Below are positions 33,131 to 44,600 of a stretch of DNA of 64,000 bases, one piece after another. The notes below the pieces were generated by a model. That model saw only the letters and a program-made list of their open reading frames with translations. It had not been told where the DNA came from and made no database searches. Source of the DNA: Isoetes taiwanensis (Eukaryota > Streptophyta > Lycopodiopsida > Isoetales > Isoetaceae). Every line of letters starts with the position of its first letter. The stretch's first letter is position 1. Location of the stretch: assembly GCA_021234155.1 (NCBI GenBank), contig JAJEKV010000008.1:9020445-9084444 (forward strand), read 5' to 3'. Position numbers and translations under genes: made by a program.

Positions 33131-34668
33131 GGTGACAAGTCCCATAAGATGTGCCAAATTTGAATATCTTGCAACAGTTTCTGTGAATCCTTGCACAGCA
33201 TTCCGCATGCTTCAAGATTTTGTTTCTTTAGAAGCAGGTTTTCATAGCATGAGATTGGTTAACCATTAATATCAATGGTGTATATGCTATACTCCTTCTG
33301 GCTTTTTCGTATGATAGCGCTGCACTTATGATGATTTATGTGGGATCGGGGGATGTTGTGGTGCAAAATTGAGCTACAAATATGGTGACTCAATGCGTGA
33401 TTCAGCTAGCCCATGCTTAAGGATGCAGGATGCATGGCTATTAATATTGTCAGACAAAGGTGCAATCAAGTCTTTTGTTGTTACTGAAAATTCTAACTGT
33501 TAACTCCGCTTCTCATTTTCTCATTTTGTAGGCCTGGTGTAGGCCTGGGATAGAGAAGGCTAAAGAAGAGCTTTTATTCTTAGGAGCAACAGAAATAATA
33601 TTGGAGAGAGAACTTATCCATCAGCAACGAAAATATTTCTGGTTAATTTGCTAACACATCTCATTGTCCAAGATTCAAGATTGTATACTAACAAACAATG
33701 CCATGAGGATCTATTCTGGTTAGTTTTGCTATAGGGTGGGCATGAACCAAAGTTGGGTTTAAATTATGTTGGCGGATCTGCTGCTACAGCGGTCCTTAAA
33801 TTACTTGGGTAAGTCATACCTTCTTTATCTTGATTTTTACATACAAACGAAACTGAGAACTAGGAATTGTCAATGGGAGAACTTCCTCGAGATGCTGGAG
33901 CGCTGCATCTATGTTATAAGTTATTATACCTAAGGACAATCTTTTCTAAAGCACAAAAAGCTAATGCTTAAAATGTTGACCCATGTTAATCTTCAACACG
34001 CTATCGCGGGTTGAAAGGAAAGAACAGGGAAGTGGGAAAATTGGAGGAAACAGATAAGAGGATGCATTGAACAGAATCAGCATTATCTCTTGAAATTTAA
34101 TGTCGGGAAATGTTGCAGTTGCTAATATTCTATTTGAGCTTTACATGAAACATGGAATAATGTTACCTATGGAGGCATGTCTAAGAGGCCGGTTACAGTT
34201 TCTACTTCCTCCCTTATTTTCAAGGTTAATTTTCTCGGTTATTGCAAGTCAATTACATTTCCAACTTTTTGTGACTTCAGATATTGCTTATCAGGATGTC
34301 CAATCACGAGGTTTTTGGCTTCAAAACTGGATCCACACTCACAAACATCAACATTTTGTGTCAATGACAAACCATTTACTATCGCTTGCTAAAAAAGAAA
34401 ATTTGAGATATGGGTAAGTGAGCACATATTCCCCCAACTCAGCATTCTCTTTTTGGTAAACAACTCGCATGCGTGTCTCCACAGCAGTTGACAAAGTAGC
34501 TAGTCTACTGTTCTGCGTTCAGATCCAGATTGATTTCCATGTCTTTTCAGAATGTGCCTTCTTTTGAAGTACATGATGCAAGTTCTTGGTCTGCAGTACT
34601 GAAAAGATTCCCTTCGATGACTTCAATTCAGCTCTCCACAAGTCCAAAAACAAGTGCTTGTCTTCTAG
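33131..34668 (+). pseudogene. Enoyl-CoA reductase pseudogene (5'-truncated copy)
   Basis: The sequence matches the gene at 28370-29954 exon by exon and intron by intron, so it arose by DNA duplication, not retroposition. Exons 1-3 and the start of exon 4 are absent. It is disabled: a frameshift right after the first exon-4 bases (CCAAATTTGAA for CCAATTGAA), stop codons in exon 5 (CAAAATTGA, and GCTTAA for GCTCAA), an altered exon 6, and a deletion of about 22 nt near the end of exon 10. Similarity continues beyond the stop to about 35110. The MADS gene lies between the two copies. Confidence 0.88.
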
Positions 34669-35380
34669 AGCTACTCTGTACAGTTTTCATGGATATAAGT
34701 TTGTTGTACTTTAGAATGTGATTGATGTGAGTCAAGGATTCACAAAAATAAGTCATAGATCAGATATAACTTGGACGCCAAGTTTGCTTTCATGCTGAAC
34801 GTAAAGGTGGCACATTCTTAGATTTCAGATTCGTAACAGATGCTTGCTCCACTGGAATAAGCCAGCTATTTCATCTGGTTTCTTTGTGTTTTTGGAAGTA
34901 AGTACTCGGTTTTTGCATTGATGTTGCTTGATATGAATAATCTTCAGCATGAATAAGGCAAATTGTTTTTTTCCAATGCGACGGTCTCTTTCACATGCTC
35001 ATAAAGATTTAAAGCAGGAAAACAATATAGATTTTGCAAAATAGGTGCCCCCATAAATAATGTAGCCAATAGAAATCATGGATATATGCGAAGGCTCACT
35101 TGTTAGCCCCATAGTTGGGCCGACCCACCAAGCTGCCGACCTAGGTAACAAGGTAGGATTAACATGAGGTCGGCAACAAGGTAGGATTAACATGGCTCAG
35201 GCAAGCTGATAAGTGTTCTAGGTTCTTTTTTAAGGCAGCCAAGCAAAAGAGATGGTCAATGGCATTATCTAGTATCACACTTGATGATAGGATCAACATT
35301 AACAAGTTGTGATGGTTTACAGAAGTTCCTTCACAATCATTTTCAATGCTTCTTGGAAGAGAAAAAAAATGTCATTCCAA
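34669..35380. other. Downstream part of the duplicated block, then intergenic
   Basis: To about 35110 the bases parallel 29955-30500 downstream of the intact reductase gene (shared GTTTTCATGGATATAAGTTT, AAGGCTCACTTGT.AGCCC). A short direct repeat, GAGGTCGGCAACAAGGTAGG-like, lies near 35150-35190. No gene seen. Confidence 0.7.
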
Positions 35381-37860
35381 GATGAGTTTGAACAGTTAGT
35401 GGTTTCTAAGATGTCTCCAGTCATAATGAATGAGCATTATCAGACGCTGAGTTGACCACTATCTTTAGAAGATTTGCATCAGGCGATTATCGTTCTTGAC
35501 AAGGAGAAGAGTCCATGGATGGATGAGATTTCAATAGAATCTTTTGAAGCTTACTGGAAATGGATTAAAGTAGATGTACTCTCAGCCTCTATAAATTTGC
35601 AACTAAATACATGATGTATCGCTTTAATTCCAAAGCGTAAAGATCCATGTACTATCAATAACTGGAGACCCATCGCATTGCTTTCAACATTTTATAAAAT
35701 AATAGCAAAGGGAATGGCAGAGAAAATAAAGCTTATACTGATAGAAATTATTTTTCCCGTTCAATCAGGATTCCTCCCTGGAAGAAACGTTATGCATAAT
35801 ATAACAGCTGCTTTTGAAGGTATGTACTGGGCTAAGAAAATAAGTCAAAAAGTGGCATATATTAAACTGGACTTTACAAAAGCCTACGATAGTATCAGGT
35901 GGAGTTTCATATAAAATGATGCTAAAACTGGGATGCAGAGAATTTTTTACTAGAAGTGTTAAAAAATTACTTCCCTTGGCATGCGCCTCAGTCTTACTCA
36001 ATAAGGAATCCTTCCCCATATTTTCAATCGGAAGAGGCATTAGACAGGGCTGTCCATTAGCCCTGTTTTTATTTAACATAGCAGCAGAAGCATTCTCACA
36101 GCTATTTTTACATGCCTCAAGAGATGGTCTGCTAGAAGGCCTTCACATGGGGGATGGATCTTAAGAGATATGTAACCAGTACGCGGACGACTCTTTCCTA
36201 TTTCTAGTAGCAGAGGAGAGCAATTTAAAAATTGCTAGCCAGCTGTTAGATACTTTTTCTAGGCGTCACGGTGCCGCATTAACTGAAAAAAATGTTCTGC
36301 ACAATGCGCCGGGGAAGGGCCACATCCTAGTTGTTTACGCCTCCCGTGGAAAATCATACCAAAAGGAGAGTATTCTAATCTTTTGGGAATCCCAGTGGGA
36401 ATTAATATACCTATAACAAAAGTGTGGGATGAGATGATTTTAGGATTACAAAAGCATCTCAATTGGTGGAAAGTGGCAAATTTATTAATGGCTAGAAGGA
36501 TCATAGTTGCGAAGCGTGTATTGTGCAGCATTCACATCTATGTTTCGTCTCTCCTTATAGCTCCATCGGAGGAAGTAAAATAAATGGAAGGGACAGTCAA
36601 GAACTTCTATCTATCTATCTATCTAGATACCTATCTATCTAGTGGTGTGACTTAAAAATACCTATCTATCTATCTTATGGGGAGGGAACGAAGAAGGGGC
36701 GCTAGTGAAAATAGCATGGTGGAAATGTAAAAGAGGTAAGGAAGAAGGGGGAATAGACATGATTGATTTAGCCTTACGAAGCAAAATACTAGTAGCTGAA
36801 TTCATGTAGAATATTCTAGAGGAGAAAATGACATCACCAGGCCTTCAAGTTGTAGTACAAAAGCACTCTAAGATATCAACACAGGTATCTCTTCCATGGA
36901 CTCTCTTTTATGGCCTTAAACCAAGTATCGAGGCTTCCCCATTTCTGAGAGGACTCTTCTTCGCGTGGAATGTGGTGAAAAAGCTGTTCAAGTTAGATCT
37001 CAATAACTGCGATGCAAATAGCACTCTGCCATGGTAGTTCATAGTCAATTACTGCAACAAGAATGGATCGCTGGCTATATTAGTTGACATTAGAGTGGTA
37101 AGAAGGTGGATCAATTGTGGCACAGATTTATGTGCAGCATGGTATGACGGCAGCCAATTAATGGAATGGATAGTCTTCAAGCAGAATTTTGGCCTTCAGA
37201 GCAAGGACAAGGCAATATGGGAATGTATTGCTGCGAGTCGACCACATTTATTGCACGAGCAAGAAACTTTGGAGCCCTAACCAGTCTTTACAGGCGGGGT
37301 CACTTGTGAAATCAGCTTACAAATGTTTAAAAATAAAAGTATATCATTACCAGGTGCAAGTACACACAACTGAAAGGAATCTAGAGAATTGCCTCCCCGA
37401 GTGAATTTATTATTATGCCAAGTGGTCCACAGGGCCCCTATGATAAATAGTAGGGTGTCCAAATTCAAGCATGATGTGAGCCCATTCTGTCCACTATGCA
37501 AGACTGAAGAAGAATCTTTGGAACACTGCCTAGTGGAGTGCACTGACCTGCAAGTTGTGTGGGTATGGTATATGGATATGTTTGACAGTGCATTAGGGAT
37601 TAGCAATCTTCTCCTAGGGATGTATCCAGCAGAGTAGTCACTCCCAAAATGCATCGTTTTTCATATAGTCAGATCATGGGCATTATGAGTTATTTGGAAG
37701 AAACAGAACTCTTTTACTCTAGGCAATGGTGCATATGTTACAGGTTCACAAGCACTAAACATACATATCAATAAGTTTAGAAAGTTTAAATGTGTATTTG
37801 AGGGCGATGTTTCTATTTGAATGTTAGTCTGCGAAACATTCATCATAGCTATCACCGTAA
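35381..37860 (+). mobile_element. L1-like LINE fragment (RT to zf-RVT), decayed
   Basis: Plus-strand readings in several frames give, in order: DLHQAIIVLDKEKSPWMDEIS, ALIPKRKDP, NNWRPIALLSTFYKIIAKGM, QSGFLPGRNVMHNI, KLDFTKAYDSIRWSFI, a GRGIRQGCPLA block (36030), a decayed catalytic YADD (QYADDSF-like, near 36180), LLGIPVG, and near 37480 the zinc-binding FCPLCKTEEESLEHCLVEC. This is the C-terminal two thirds of a plant L1-type ORF2. Multiple frameshifts and a (CTAT)n expansion make it non-functional. The endonuclease is absent. Confidence 0.82.
36605..36681 (+). repeat. (CTAT)n microsatellite in the LINE
   Basis: Two runs of CTAT (about 36609-36650 and 36660-36681) separated by a short unique piece interrupt the LINE reading frame. 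Confidence 0.9.
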
Positions 37861-38015
37861 GAAATCACCTACATATCTGACTAAAAAAAGGCTTTATAGC
37901 TACCCCTCTTCAAACATGTTCAAGAGGGTGTCTATATGCTATAGGGCTTTCTAAAACTTCACTTATAAATAAGAATTCTTTATCCTTCAAAAAGAAATAA
38001 GGAAAAAACATCTTC

Positions 38016-38230
38016 GTGGGATTTGCATATGATTTTTTATATCAAAGAAGTGGGCAAATGGCAATTTTAAGCTCATAAAGAACATGTGAGAAAGGAACGT
38101 TGCATTTAAACTAACCGAACACGTAAAAAGCAATGTTGCATTTTAATAGACATTATCTTGAAGTATATATATCTTTCTAGTTTTCTCATATCTTTATCAG
38201 CCCTTTATAAACTTTGCTTTGAAGCCCTTG
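38016..38230 (-). repeat. Dispersed 200-bp repeat, copy 2 (inverted)
   Basis: The reverse complement matches 30923-31125 closely along its whole length, including the TTTGATATAAAAAATCATAT end. Together with copy 3 it forms an inverted pair around a 1.2-kb spacer. Confidence 0.82.
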
Positions 38231-38445
38231 ATTAGCAAAAACACAAAAATAGCCCTTGATTAGCAAACCTTATAATAAATAGCCTTAAAAACACAAAAAA
38301 TTAATTAAAAGCTTTCAGCCCTCATTGTATATAAGAGCATGCTCTCTTCATGATTATTATTATTCACTCTGGGATTACCTTATCTTCTCTCTTTCTCTTT
38401 GTCTAGCTGTATCTCTCTCTTTCCTTGCATGTTATATTTCCAACA
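38231..38445 (+). repeat. Orphan 5' LTR end
   Basis: A TATA box (TATATAAG, 38328-38335) and a CT-rich transcribed part end in CCAACA, directly before a tRNA-Met primer site. This is the U3/R/U5 layout of a Copia-like LTR. The left boundary is uncertain and no partner LTR was found. Confidence 0.55.
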
Positions 38446-38458
38446 TGGTATCAGAGCC
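38446..38458 (+). promoter_or_regulatory. Primer binding site, initiator tRNA-Met type
   Basis: TGGTATCAGAGCC directly follows ...TTCCAACA. It is the same primer class as at 3581. The interior of the element is lost after about 100 bp. Confidence 0.75.
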
Positions 38459-38739
38459 AAGTTCGAGTTTATAGATACTGCAAAACTTGACGAAAAAATT
38501 TTGCCCAACAAAAAGCTTCAGAGGAGCTTCAGACGAAAGGTAATACGAAGGTAACCCCTATGATATTCCATCTGACAACTTTAAAATTCATTGTGAACTT
38601 TTAAAGTGCAATCCAATTCTCCTCCTTCCCTCATCTAGTTGCCCTTCAAGTGCAACTCACTACTGATTTGCGTTTGCATCCATCTTATTTTTCTTGCTTA
38701 CTACCATTGCCATATCATCTTTGTATCATAATCTGCCCA

Positions 38740-39130
38740 TTTGGAGCTACCCTTATGTATCACTAGGGGTCGTTTCTGGATGCCACACCTCTCTTGTATC
38801 TCTGGCTGTTGTTTCTGCGAGATCCCCCTTCTCTACAGAAGATGCCTCTGTAATATACTTAGACAATAATGACATTGGTTGTGGGACCTCTATAGTTTTA
38901 AGACTCGACATGTTGTGAGGGTCTCTAGATTTTCTAGCCATGTTTCTACCTCTTGTACCACGTTTTGGAGCCACCACTTGCCATTGAGCCTCTCTGTTTG
39001 TAGCATCAACCTTGGAATCTGACCTGTCGTGTGGCTTATCTTCTACAACACTTGCAACTGAAGGGGCGGCAATAATTGCTTCTAGAACAGGTGCAAATGG
39101 AGGAGTGATAGTGAACTGGAGGTGTTCATG
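38740..39130 (-). pseudogene. Possible LINE ORF1 C-terminal remnant
   Basis: A minus-strand frame reads WQVVAPKRGTRGRN and a long Ser/Thr/Glu-rich stretch, similar in style to the end of plant LINE ORF1 proteins. A further piece (39780-40114, -) reads KVKIYIPIEVASAEKTFHKF. Weak evidence, no nuclease or RT attached. Confidence 0.3.
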
Positions 39131-39395
39131 TAACTCTTAACTAGTTTGAGGTTCTTGTGTATCTTGCTTAGTTTCTTTCTGTGTAGTACCTTCAGAGGCC
39201 ATCATATTCTCCCTATCTTTGCCCTTGGAGACTGATTGAGTTGCAGATTGATCTTGACGTTTGTGTGGTTTGACTTGATCACACCTTCTATCTCTAGACT
39301 AGAGAACATTCTCCCATCCATTTATAAGTTTAAGTAAAAGTTTGAAGCAGCACATTCCACTCTTCACATTCACTCCTTTGGGAATTTGCGTATTT

Positions 39396-39605
39396 GAAGG
39401 GCGCCAAAGTAAAGTTTAAAAAAGGCTAATAAAAATATGAGAAAACTAGAAAGATGTATAAAATGCAACATATATTGTCTATTAAAATGCAACATCCTTT
39501 TCTATGTGTTCTTAATTAGCTTAAATGCAACATTACTTTCTCATATGTTCTTAATTAACTTAAAATTGCCATTTTCCCACTTCTTTGATATAAAAAATCA
39601 TTTGC
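39396..39605 (+). repeat. Dispersed 200-bp repeat, copy 3
   Basis: Direct copy of 30923-31125 with a small internal duplication (TTCTTAATTA..CTTAAA.TGC). It is followed at once by a LINE-type tail. Confidence 0.8.
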
Positions 39606-39606
39606 T

Positions 39607-39679
39607 ATGGTCCTCATCCCATAACCCGATTGGGTTCCGCGGACGTTAAAAATTTCTTCCTTCCTTCCTTCCTTCCTTC
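39607..39679 (+). mobile_element. LINE-family 3' tail with (TTCC)n end
   Basis: CCCATAACCCGATTGGGTTC, then GGACGTTAAAA and five TTCC units: the same 3' end as at 9239-9351 and, on the minus strand, 14291-14400. Strongly 5'-truncated. Confidence 0.7.
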
Positions 39680-40860
39680 GTCATATATGTTCTTCATCAA
39701 GATCCTAACACCTGCTATTGGATCTTTCTAACCATCAAGGTTGACCATAAACTTCTCTTCCATGTAGTGATTTCCCTATGTCTATAGCCTTATTAGGCTT
39801 CGTTGTGATAACAGATCTGTAATTTTTACCATTGACGTCATGAACTTTTAGATCAAAGGACCAAGGTTGAAACTTATGGAAAGTCTTCTCAGCTGATGCA
39901 ACCTCAATAGGAATATAAATCTTTACTTTTTTAGCATCTTGTTCCCAAATAAAGTTTGATAATGTGGTATAACATCTCTGGACCTAGAACTGAGACCTGT
40001 AAAGGAGCATTTACTAGCTTCTCCCTTTTGCCTGTTTGAGACTTTTGGTGATTTTCTATCCTCAATAGGAAAAAAAAAGAACAAACACGAGGATGTTTTG
40101 ATTGTGAAAGCCAATTGCTACCAAACCAAAATCACTTCCCAAAAAATCAAGACATCCACGTTCCCATTAGACCCGCCTATCTCTAGGATAATGCATATAA
40201 AGCTTGGGCAAAAGCTTCAAAATTCACAAACATTCACAATCATGCTCTGTAGATAATGATGCACGCACTCCATCTTCATAATCAGAAGAATGAATAAGAC
40301 AATCCTAACAAAAAAAAAAAAGATCCCCATACCCCTTAGACCTACTTAATATGAAGAACTACCATAAATACATACATAACCTCAACTTAAGCAAAAGTAG
40401 AAGATTAACCATACATCTACTCATACACGGGTTAATCCTAGCTAGAACTAAAGCTATCATACACTAACCGGTATTCAAGTTGGACCCGTTATCTCTTAGA
40501 CTTTCCATCTCTCTGGTTTGCACAAGGTTAAATAGGCTGCCCCTCCTCTTCCCAAATCCCCTAAATCGATTTGGGGCAAATCGGGGTGGAGGCCCAATTT
40601 GATTAACCCTAGATTGGCAAGTCCATTGGGGCCAATCGATTTGGCCCAAGTGGCACTTGCTTAATTAGCCTAATTAATAATAATTAACTATATAATTAGT
40701 TATTAATTAGCTAAGATGGCAAAACTAGCTTAATTAATTAATGTTTTTTTAGCATAGCTAACATTATCCCTTTTGGTTTATTCTATAATGATTAATGTGC
40801 CCTTAAGTATCCTTAGTGACATGTGCTGGTATTTGTACGGGTAATGTATAAATACATGGA
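39680..40860. other. Intergenic or LTR-derived AT-rich DNA
   Basis: Besides the weak LINE ORF1 remnant (39780-40114), no gene was recognised. The right part is probably the 3' LTR of the chromovirus starting at 40868 and running left, but its other end was not found. Confidence 0.4.
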
Positions 40861-40885
40861 ACACCACATTCCCCCCACCCCTTGG
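40861..40885 (-). promoter_or_regulatory. Polypurine tract and LTR start of the chromovirus
   Basis: On the minus strand CCAAGGGGTGGGGGGAA is followed by TGTGGTGTTCC, the expected junction of polypurine tract and 3' LTR. It lies about 1 kb downstream of the chromodomain end. Confidence 0.55.
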
Positions 40886-41829
40886 AATAATGTTGTCCTC
40901 AGCATTGAGGTAGTGTGGTTTAAGCTAAAGGGATAATTAGATAATAAAAAGGAAAATTTACTAAAGTAGGTAATACAAGAGGCACATCAATCATATATGA
41001 TCATTGTCTCGGACCGTAGTTTGCCAAAGCAGAGCAATCGGATACATGACATATATCAAACAAAACATAGGTCCTCAGTGGATCACTATAAAACCTGCAA
41101 GCTCCAAGTCATCTGCTACTGACCTGCAGAATCACAACGCATTAGTATTTAAGGGAAAATTTAGATGTTGTGATTGAAGGGACCACCCCCTTTTAAACGA
41201 GGTGCACCCTGGACTACCACAATCGTCGAATTCGTCGATCCTATGACCCAGATCGTATGTTGGGGCCTCTGGGCACCTCTCATATCGCTTATAGTCATTT
41301 ATTATTGGAGGCGCCTATGATTTTGAAATATGAAATACGATTTCGCCTAAGGTTTTGAGGGAATATCGAACCTCTATACGGCTTTGCCTAAGATTTTAGA
41401 ATATGAAATACGGGGGGTTCAAAACTCTACTAAAATAACTCAATGTCTTAATAAGACTACTTTAACCAATGTACCCAGTGAGCTATTGTGGTTATTTTTT
41501 ATCTTGAATATATATTTTTTTTATAACAACCTATTCAATTGTTTTAGAGATATATAGTCTATGGTTTCAGATTTTGTTATTTTTATATCCATATCAAATC
41601 CCCCTGGAACCCACTGTTATTTTGTTACATATTTCAAAAAGGAAATCCTAATATGCCGAGGGCTTGCGATTCATCTCAGCATAAGAAATGGCAATGTTCC
41701 CATAATAGCTATAGACGAACGCGTCCTATCATGCCTATATGCCCATCCCTTTCTTAGGATGCATCTAGCCCCAACCCCCTGCATGACCCCAGCCAGATCT
41801 AACACTCAACTGCGACCCTGGCACTGCCT

Positions 41830-42611
41830 CATAAAGTCCGGGTAAGCCTTTTCAAGATCCATCTTGAGGATCCATGTTGCATCTTTTGTGGGTAAGGATT
41901 TCCACTTAACCAAATACTGAGGATTTGAGTCCTTCTTGTTAGCTTATATGCACAATCGAGAAGGGCTTCTGGAACTATCTCCAATTGCTCGTCTGTCATT
42001 TCCAAGAGGGTCAGTGAATCCAGTATTTTATCCAGATCTGGTGCATGCTTTTTCAGAAGGCTTACATGAAAGGCTTAATGGAGCTTGAGATGCGGGGGCA
42101 AATTTAAGTTATAAGCTTGTGATCCTACTCGTTAGATTATTTCAAAGAGTCCCCCAATCAAGATGTTAGTTTCTTACAAATTATCAATCTTGAGCTTAGT
42201 CTGCTTGACCTTAATTTTCAACCGAACAAAATCCTCAACCTGAAATACACGTGGCGTACAATGCTTGTCTGCAACACTCTTTTGCCTGCTTCGTGCGGCC
42301 AACAAATATTCACGGACTTCTTCAACCAAAGGCTGCATGTCAGTGAGCAATTGTTGAGACACTTCAATCTTGGAAACAAGGTTATGCCACGTGTCTAAGG
42401 TTAGGCATTGATAGCCATAATTTATCATGAAGGGAGACATCTTCAAGGACTCCTCTTTTGTGCTATTGTAGGCAAACTCCACCAAATGTATATAATCTGC
42501 TCATTTAGGTTGTTTATTCCAGACATAGTTGCATAACATATCCTCGATGATATGATAGTGTGTTTGGGTTGACCATCTGTTTGGGGGTAATATGCCATAC
42601 TCATGGAGAGC
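41830..42611 (-). mobile_element. Chromovirus (Ty3/Gypsy) 3' part: integrase end and chromodomain
   Basis: The minus strand reads the end of the integrase core (YYPQTDGQPKHT near 42570, with the catalytic Glu position altered to Lys), VEFAYNSTKEESLKMSPFM at 42440, a basic C-terminal domain (VEDFVRLKIK), HVSLLKKHAPD and then an aromatic-rich chromodomain-like segment near 41860-41930 with frame breaks. It continues the element seen at 51194-52420. The younger element at 42617-51188 separates the two halves. Confidence 0.78.
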
Positions 42612-42616
42612 TTGGT
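42612..42616 (-). repeat. Target duplication ACCAA (left copy)
   Basis: TTGGT on the plus strand (ACCAA on the element strand) abuts the left LTR. The same five bases lie at 51189-51193. Without the element, the host integrase frame reads straight through this point. Confidence 0.88.
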
Positions 42617-43205
42617 TGTTTGGGGTCTGGGTTCGGGAACTCCTGCAAGACAGCCCTCTGTGAGGACCTTTGGATCTAACAGGAGAATCCGGGGGACTAT
42701 GTCACGCGGGATTTGCAAGAGAAAAACAAGAAGAGGAAAACAGAACAAAAGAGAACAATGAGAGGAAAATGATAAGCTTCCCTGATATCAATGATGAACA
42801 TACATGAGCTCTCGCAATAGAGAGAAGACTGAAGAGAGACAAGACCCAAAACTCATCTAAAAACTCATGTGCTAGCTCTACTCATATATATAGTACAATG
42901 GCCTTTGGCCCAATATAGACACTCTGACTGATCTCGGTGCCGACTCCTGGAAGGAGGCCTGATTTGCAGGAATGTTGGCGGTGCCTCTTGAAGTGCCTCG
43001 AATCACGCTGACGCTGACGCGGGCGGTGACGGGCCGTCACTTGTCTGAGCGCCGCCTCTTGTTGACACCAGGCGTGGTCTTTGTCTGCGTGGTCTGCTTG
43101 GTCTTCTGCTGAGCCTTTGACGACTGACCCGCGCCTGGTTGTGTATCCTTGGCCTTGACCTGGTCCGTCGTATGCATGAATAGTCCTGTACCAGGAGGCA
43201 CAGGA
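42617..43205 (-). repeat. 3' LTR of the nested Gypsy element
   Basis: Matches 50591-51188 closely, with a diverged patch near 42918-42970. It ends CCCCAAACA on the minus strand next to ACCAA. The first bases (GAATAGTCC instead of TGTTAGTCC) are altered relative to the 5' LTR. Both copies start with a palindrome, TAGTCCTGT...ACAGGACTA. Confidence 0.9.
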
Positions 43206-43672
43206 CTATTCTTGATGGAATGCCCAAGCAATTTTCGCCACAGAAACTTCACAAAAGTTTCATGTGGTTTGGCAATATTTGTGAGGCGATGCTGGTTGGC
43301 TTGATAAGCAAGTGCGCCAAACTGAGTGACGTCCATGTCCTGTAAAGCGGCCCAAGAAACCGAAGGTTTTTGCAAAGGGATGCGGAATACCTGAGAAATC
43401 AAATGCTGAGTAAGTAAAATGGTGGTGCCATCGACCACTGTAGCAAAGCCTTCCGGGCTGTGGACGATGTGTGCGATGAACTGCTGCAATTGGGCCGGAT
43501 TTGGGGCTGGGAGCTCCATCTGTGAAAATTGTGAAAAGCCGGTGGCGTTCGCAACTTCCGACTTCGACCAACAAGGGCCTCTCGAAGGTGGGCGCCGAGA
43601 AAGACACGACACTAAAAAGAGTCGCATCCCTTGGAGCGAAGCTTGAAGTGTAGAAAGTTTGGGGGCAGCCAT
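43037..43672 (-). CDS. Additional ORF of the Gypsy element, running into the 3' LTR
   Basis: A 211-residue ORF on the same strand as pol, downstream of integrase. The first 155 residues (MAAPKLSTLQASLQGMRLF..., LTQHLISQVFRIPLQ, FVKFLWRKLLGHS) match nothing I recognise for certain. Residues 156-211 are encoded by the LTR itself: PVPPGTGLFMHTTDQVKAK, a Gln/Lys/Thr-rich stretch and a basic KRRRSDK end that could be a nuclear targeting signal. The same tail is open in the 5' LTR (51014-51180). Extra ORFs at this place in plant Gypsy elements are often called env-like or aORF; this one has no obvious transmembrane segment. Openness in an otherwise broken element is notable. Confidence 0.55.
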   Translation of the reverse strand: MAAPKLSTLQASLQGMRLFLVSCLSRRPPSRGPCWSKSEVANATGFSQFSQMELPAPNPAQLQQFIAHIVHSPEGFATVVDGTTILLTQHLISQVFRIPLQKPSVSWAALQDMDVTQFGALAYQANQHRLTNIAKPHETFVKFLWRKLLGHSIKNSPVPPGTGLFMHTTDQVKAKDTQPGAGQSSKAQQKTKQTTQTKTTPGVNKRRRSDK

Positions 43673-44600
43673 GGCTTAAAAGCGAACGTAAGGAACCGCT
43701 TGAAGAAGGCGGAGAGCAGAGAACAAAAGATGAAGGCGCAGAGAGATCGAAAAGGTTTAGGGTGCGCAAAGGTGGGCTGGCGGGGCATGAGAGGTGCGGC
43801 CGCAACCGCTGATGGTGCCAGTGTCGAAAGATGCCAAGGAGGCGAAGTTGAGAGGCAAAATTTGGCTAAGTCCCCAAAAACGTAAGGGAGAAGCAATGAA
43901 CGGTGAGGATGAGGCGTGAGAGAAGGATCGGATGTGACAAAAATAAAAGGACACACATTAATGTTCGACGGGCGTGAAAAAGAAGGAGTGACATTTAATG
44001 CCGCAACTTCGGTGGGATATCATTAAAAGGAATGTGTCGGCGAAGGTACCATGGCTAGATATGCGGCGGAGAAAAGATTCTCAATTTAGAAACAAACCTT
44101 GCATTGCAAACACGTTAGCGATTTTTGTGATTGGTCCACGCCGACAAGGAGTTCCTCGCTTGGCTATATAAGACGAACCGGAGTGAAGCGAAGGCATCCG
44201 ATGGCGCTTCGATGGCTGCTTCTTTGGTTTTGAACGAGGGATCGCACTATGCCCACTAACCGCCGAGTGGTGACCCGCAAGATGGATTGCTGGACCTCTG
44301 GCGCCACAACAACCGTGGCATTCGAATGGACGGCCGGTGTGCGGGATGGCTGAACATCCCGATCCGAAGACCAACGCGATGGAGGTGGTTCTCGCACCTT
44401 TCGCCGGGACCCGAGGCGTAACCTCTACCACCTCCTGCGCATCACCTCTACACTCCAACCCGAGTAGAGGGTTTTTCTTCTTAGGACGTAATAGATAGGG
44501 CTCGAGCCCGTTTTTGTATATAGGCGCTGCCCATAGCGAAATAGCTGGGTCAGGCCCCACATTTTGTAAAAATATCCATATAATATAATATGCCGCCTTT
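43673..44600 (-). other. Region between integrase and the additional ORF
   Basis: Between the end of the integrase C-terminal domain (about 44600) and the additional ORF. The minus strand is open for 233 codons at 44081-44782, the later part without motifs. Likely untranslated or decayed element interior. Confidence 0.45.

Noticed and set aside
43260-43956. 181- and 114-codon minus ORFs overlapping the additional ORF
   Set aside because: Alternative frames of the same stretch with Ser/Pro-rich shadow composition; the frame continuing into the LTR is the more coherent one, although this is a judgement.
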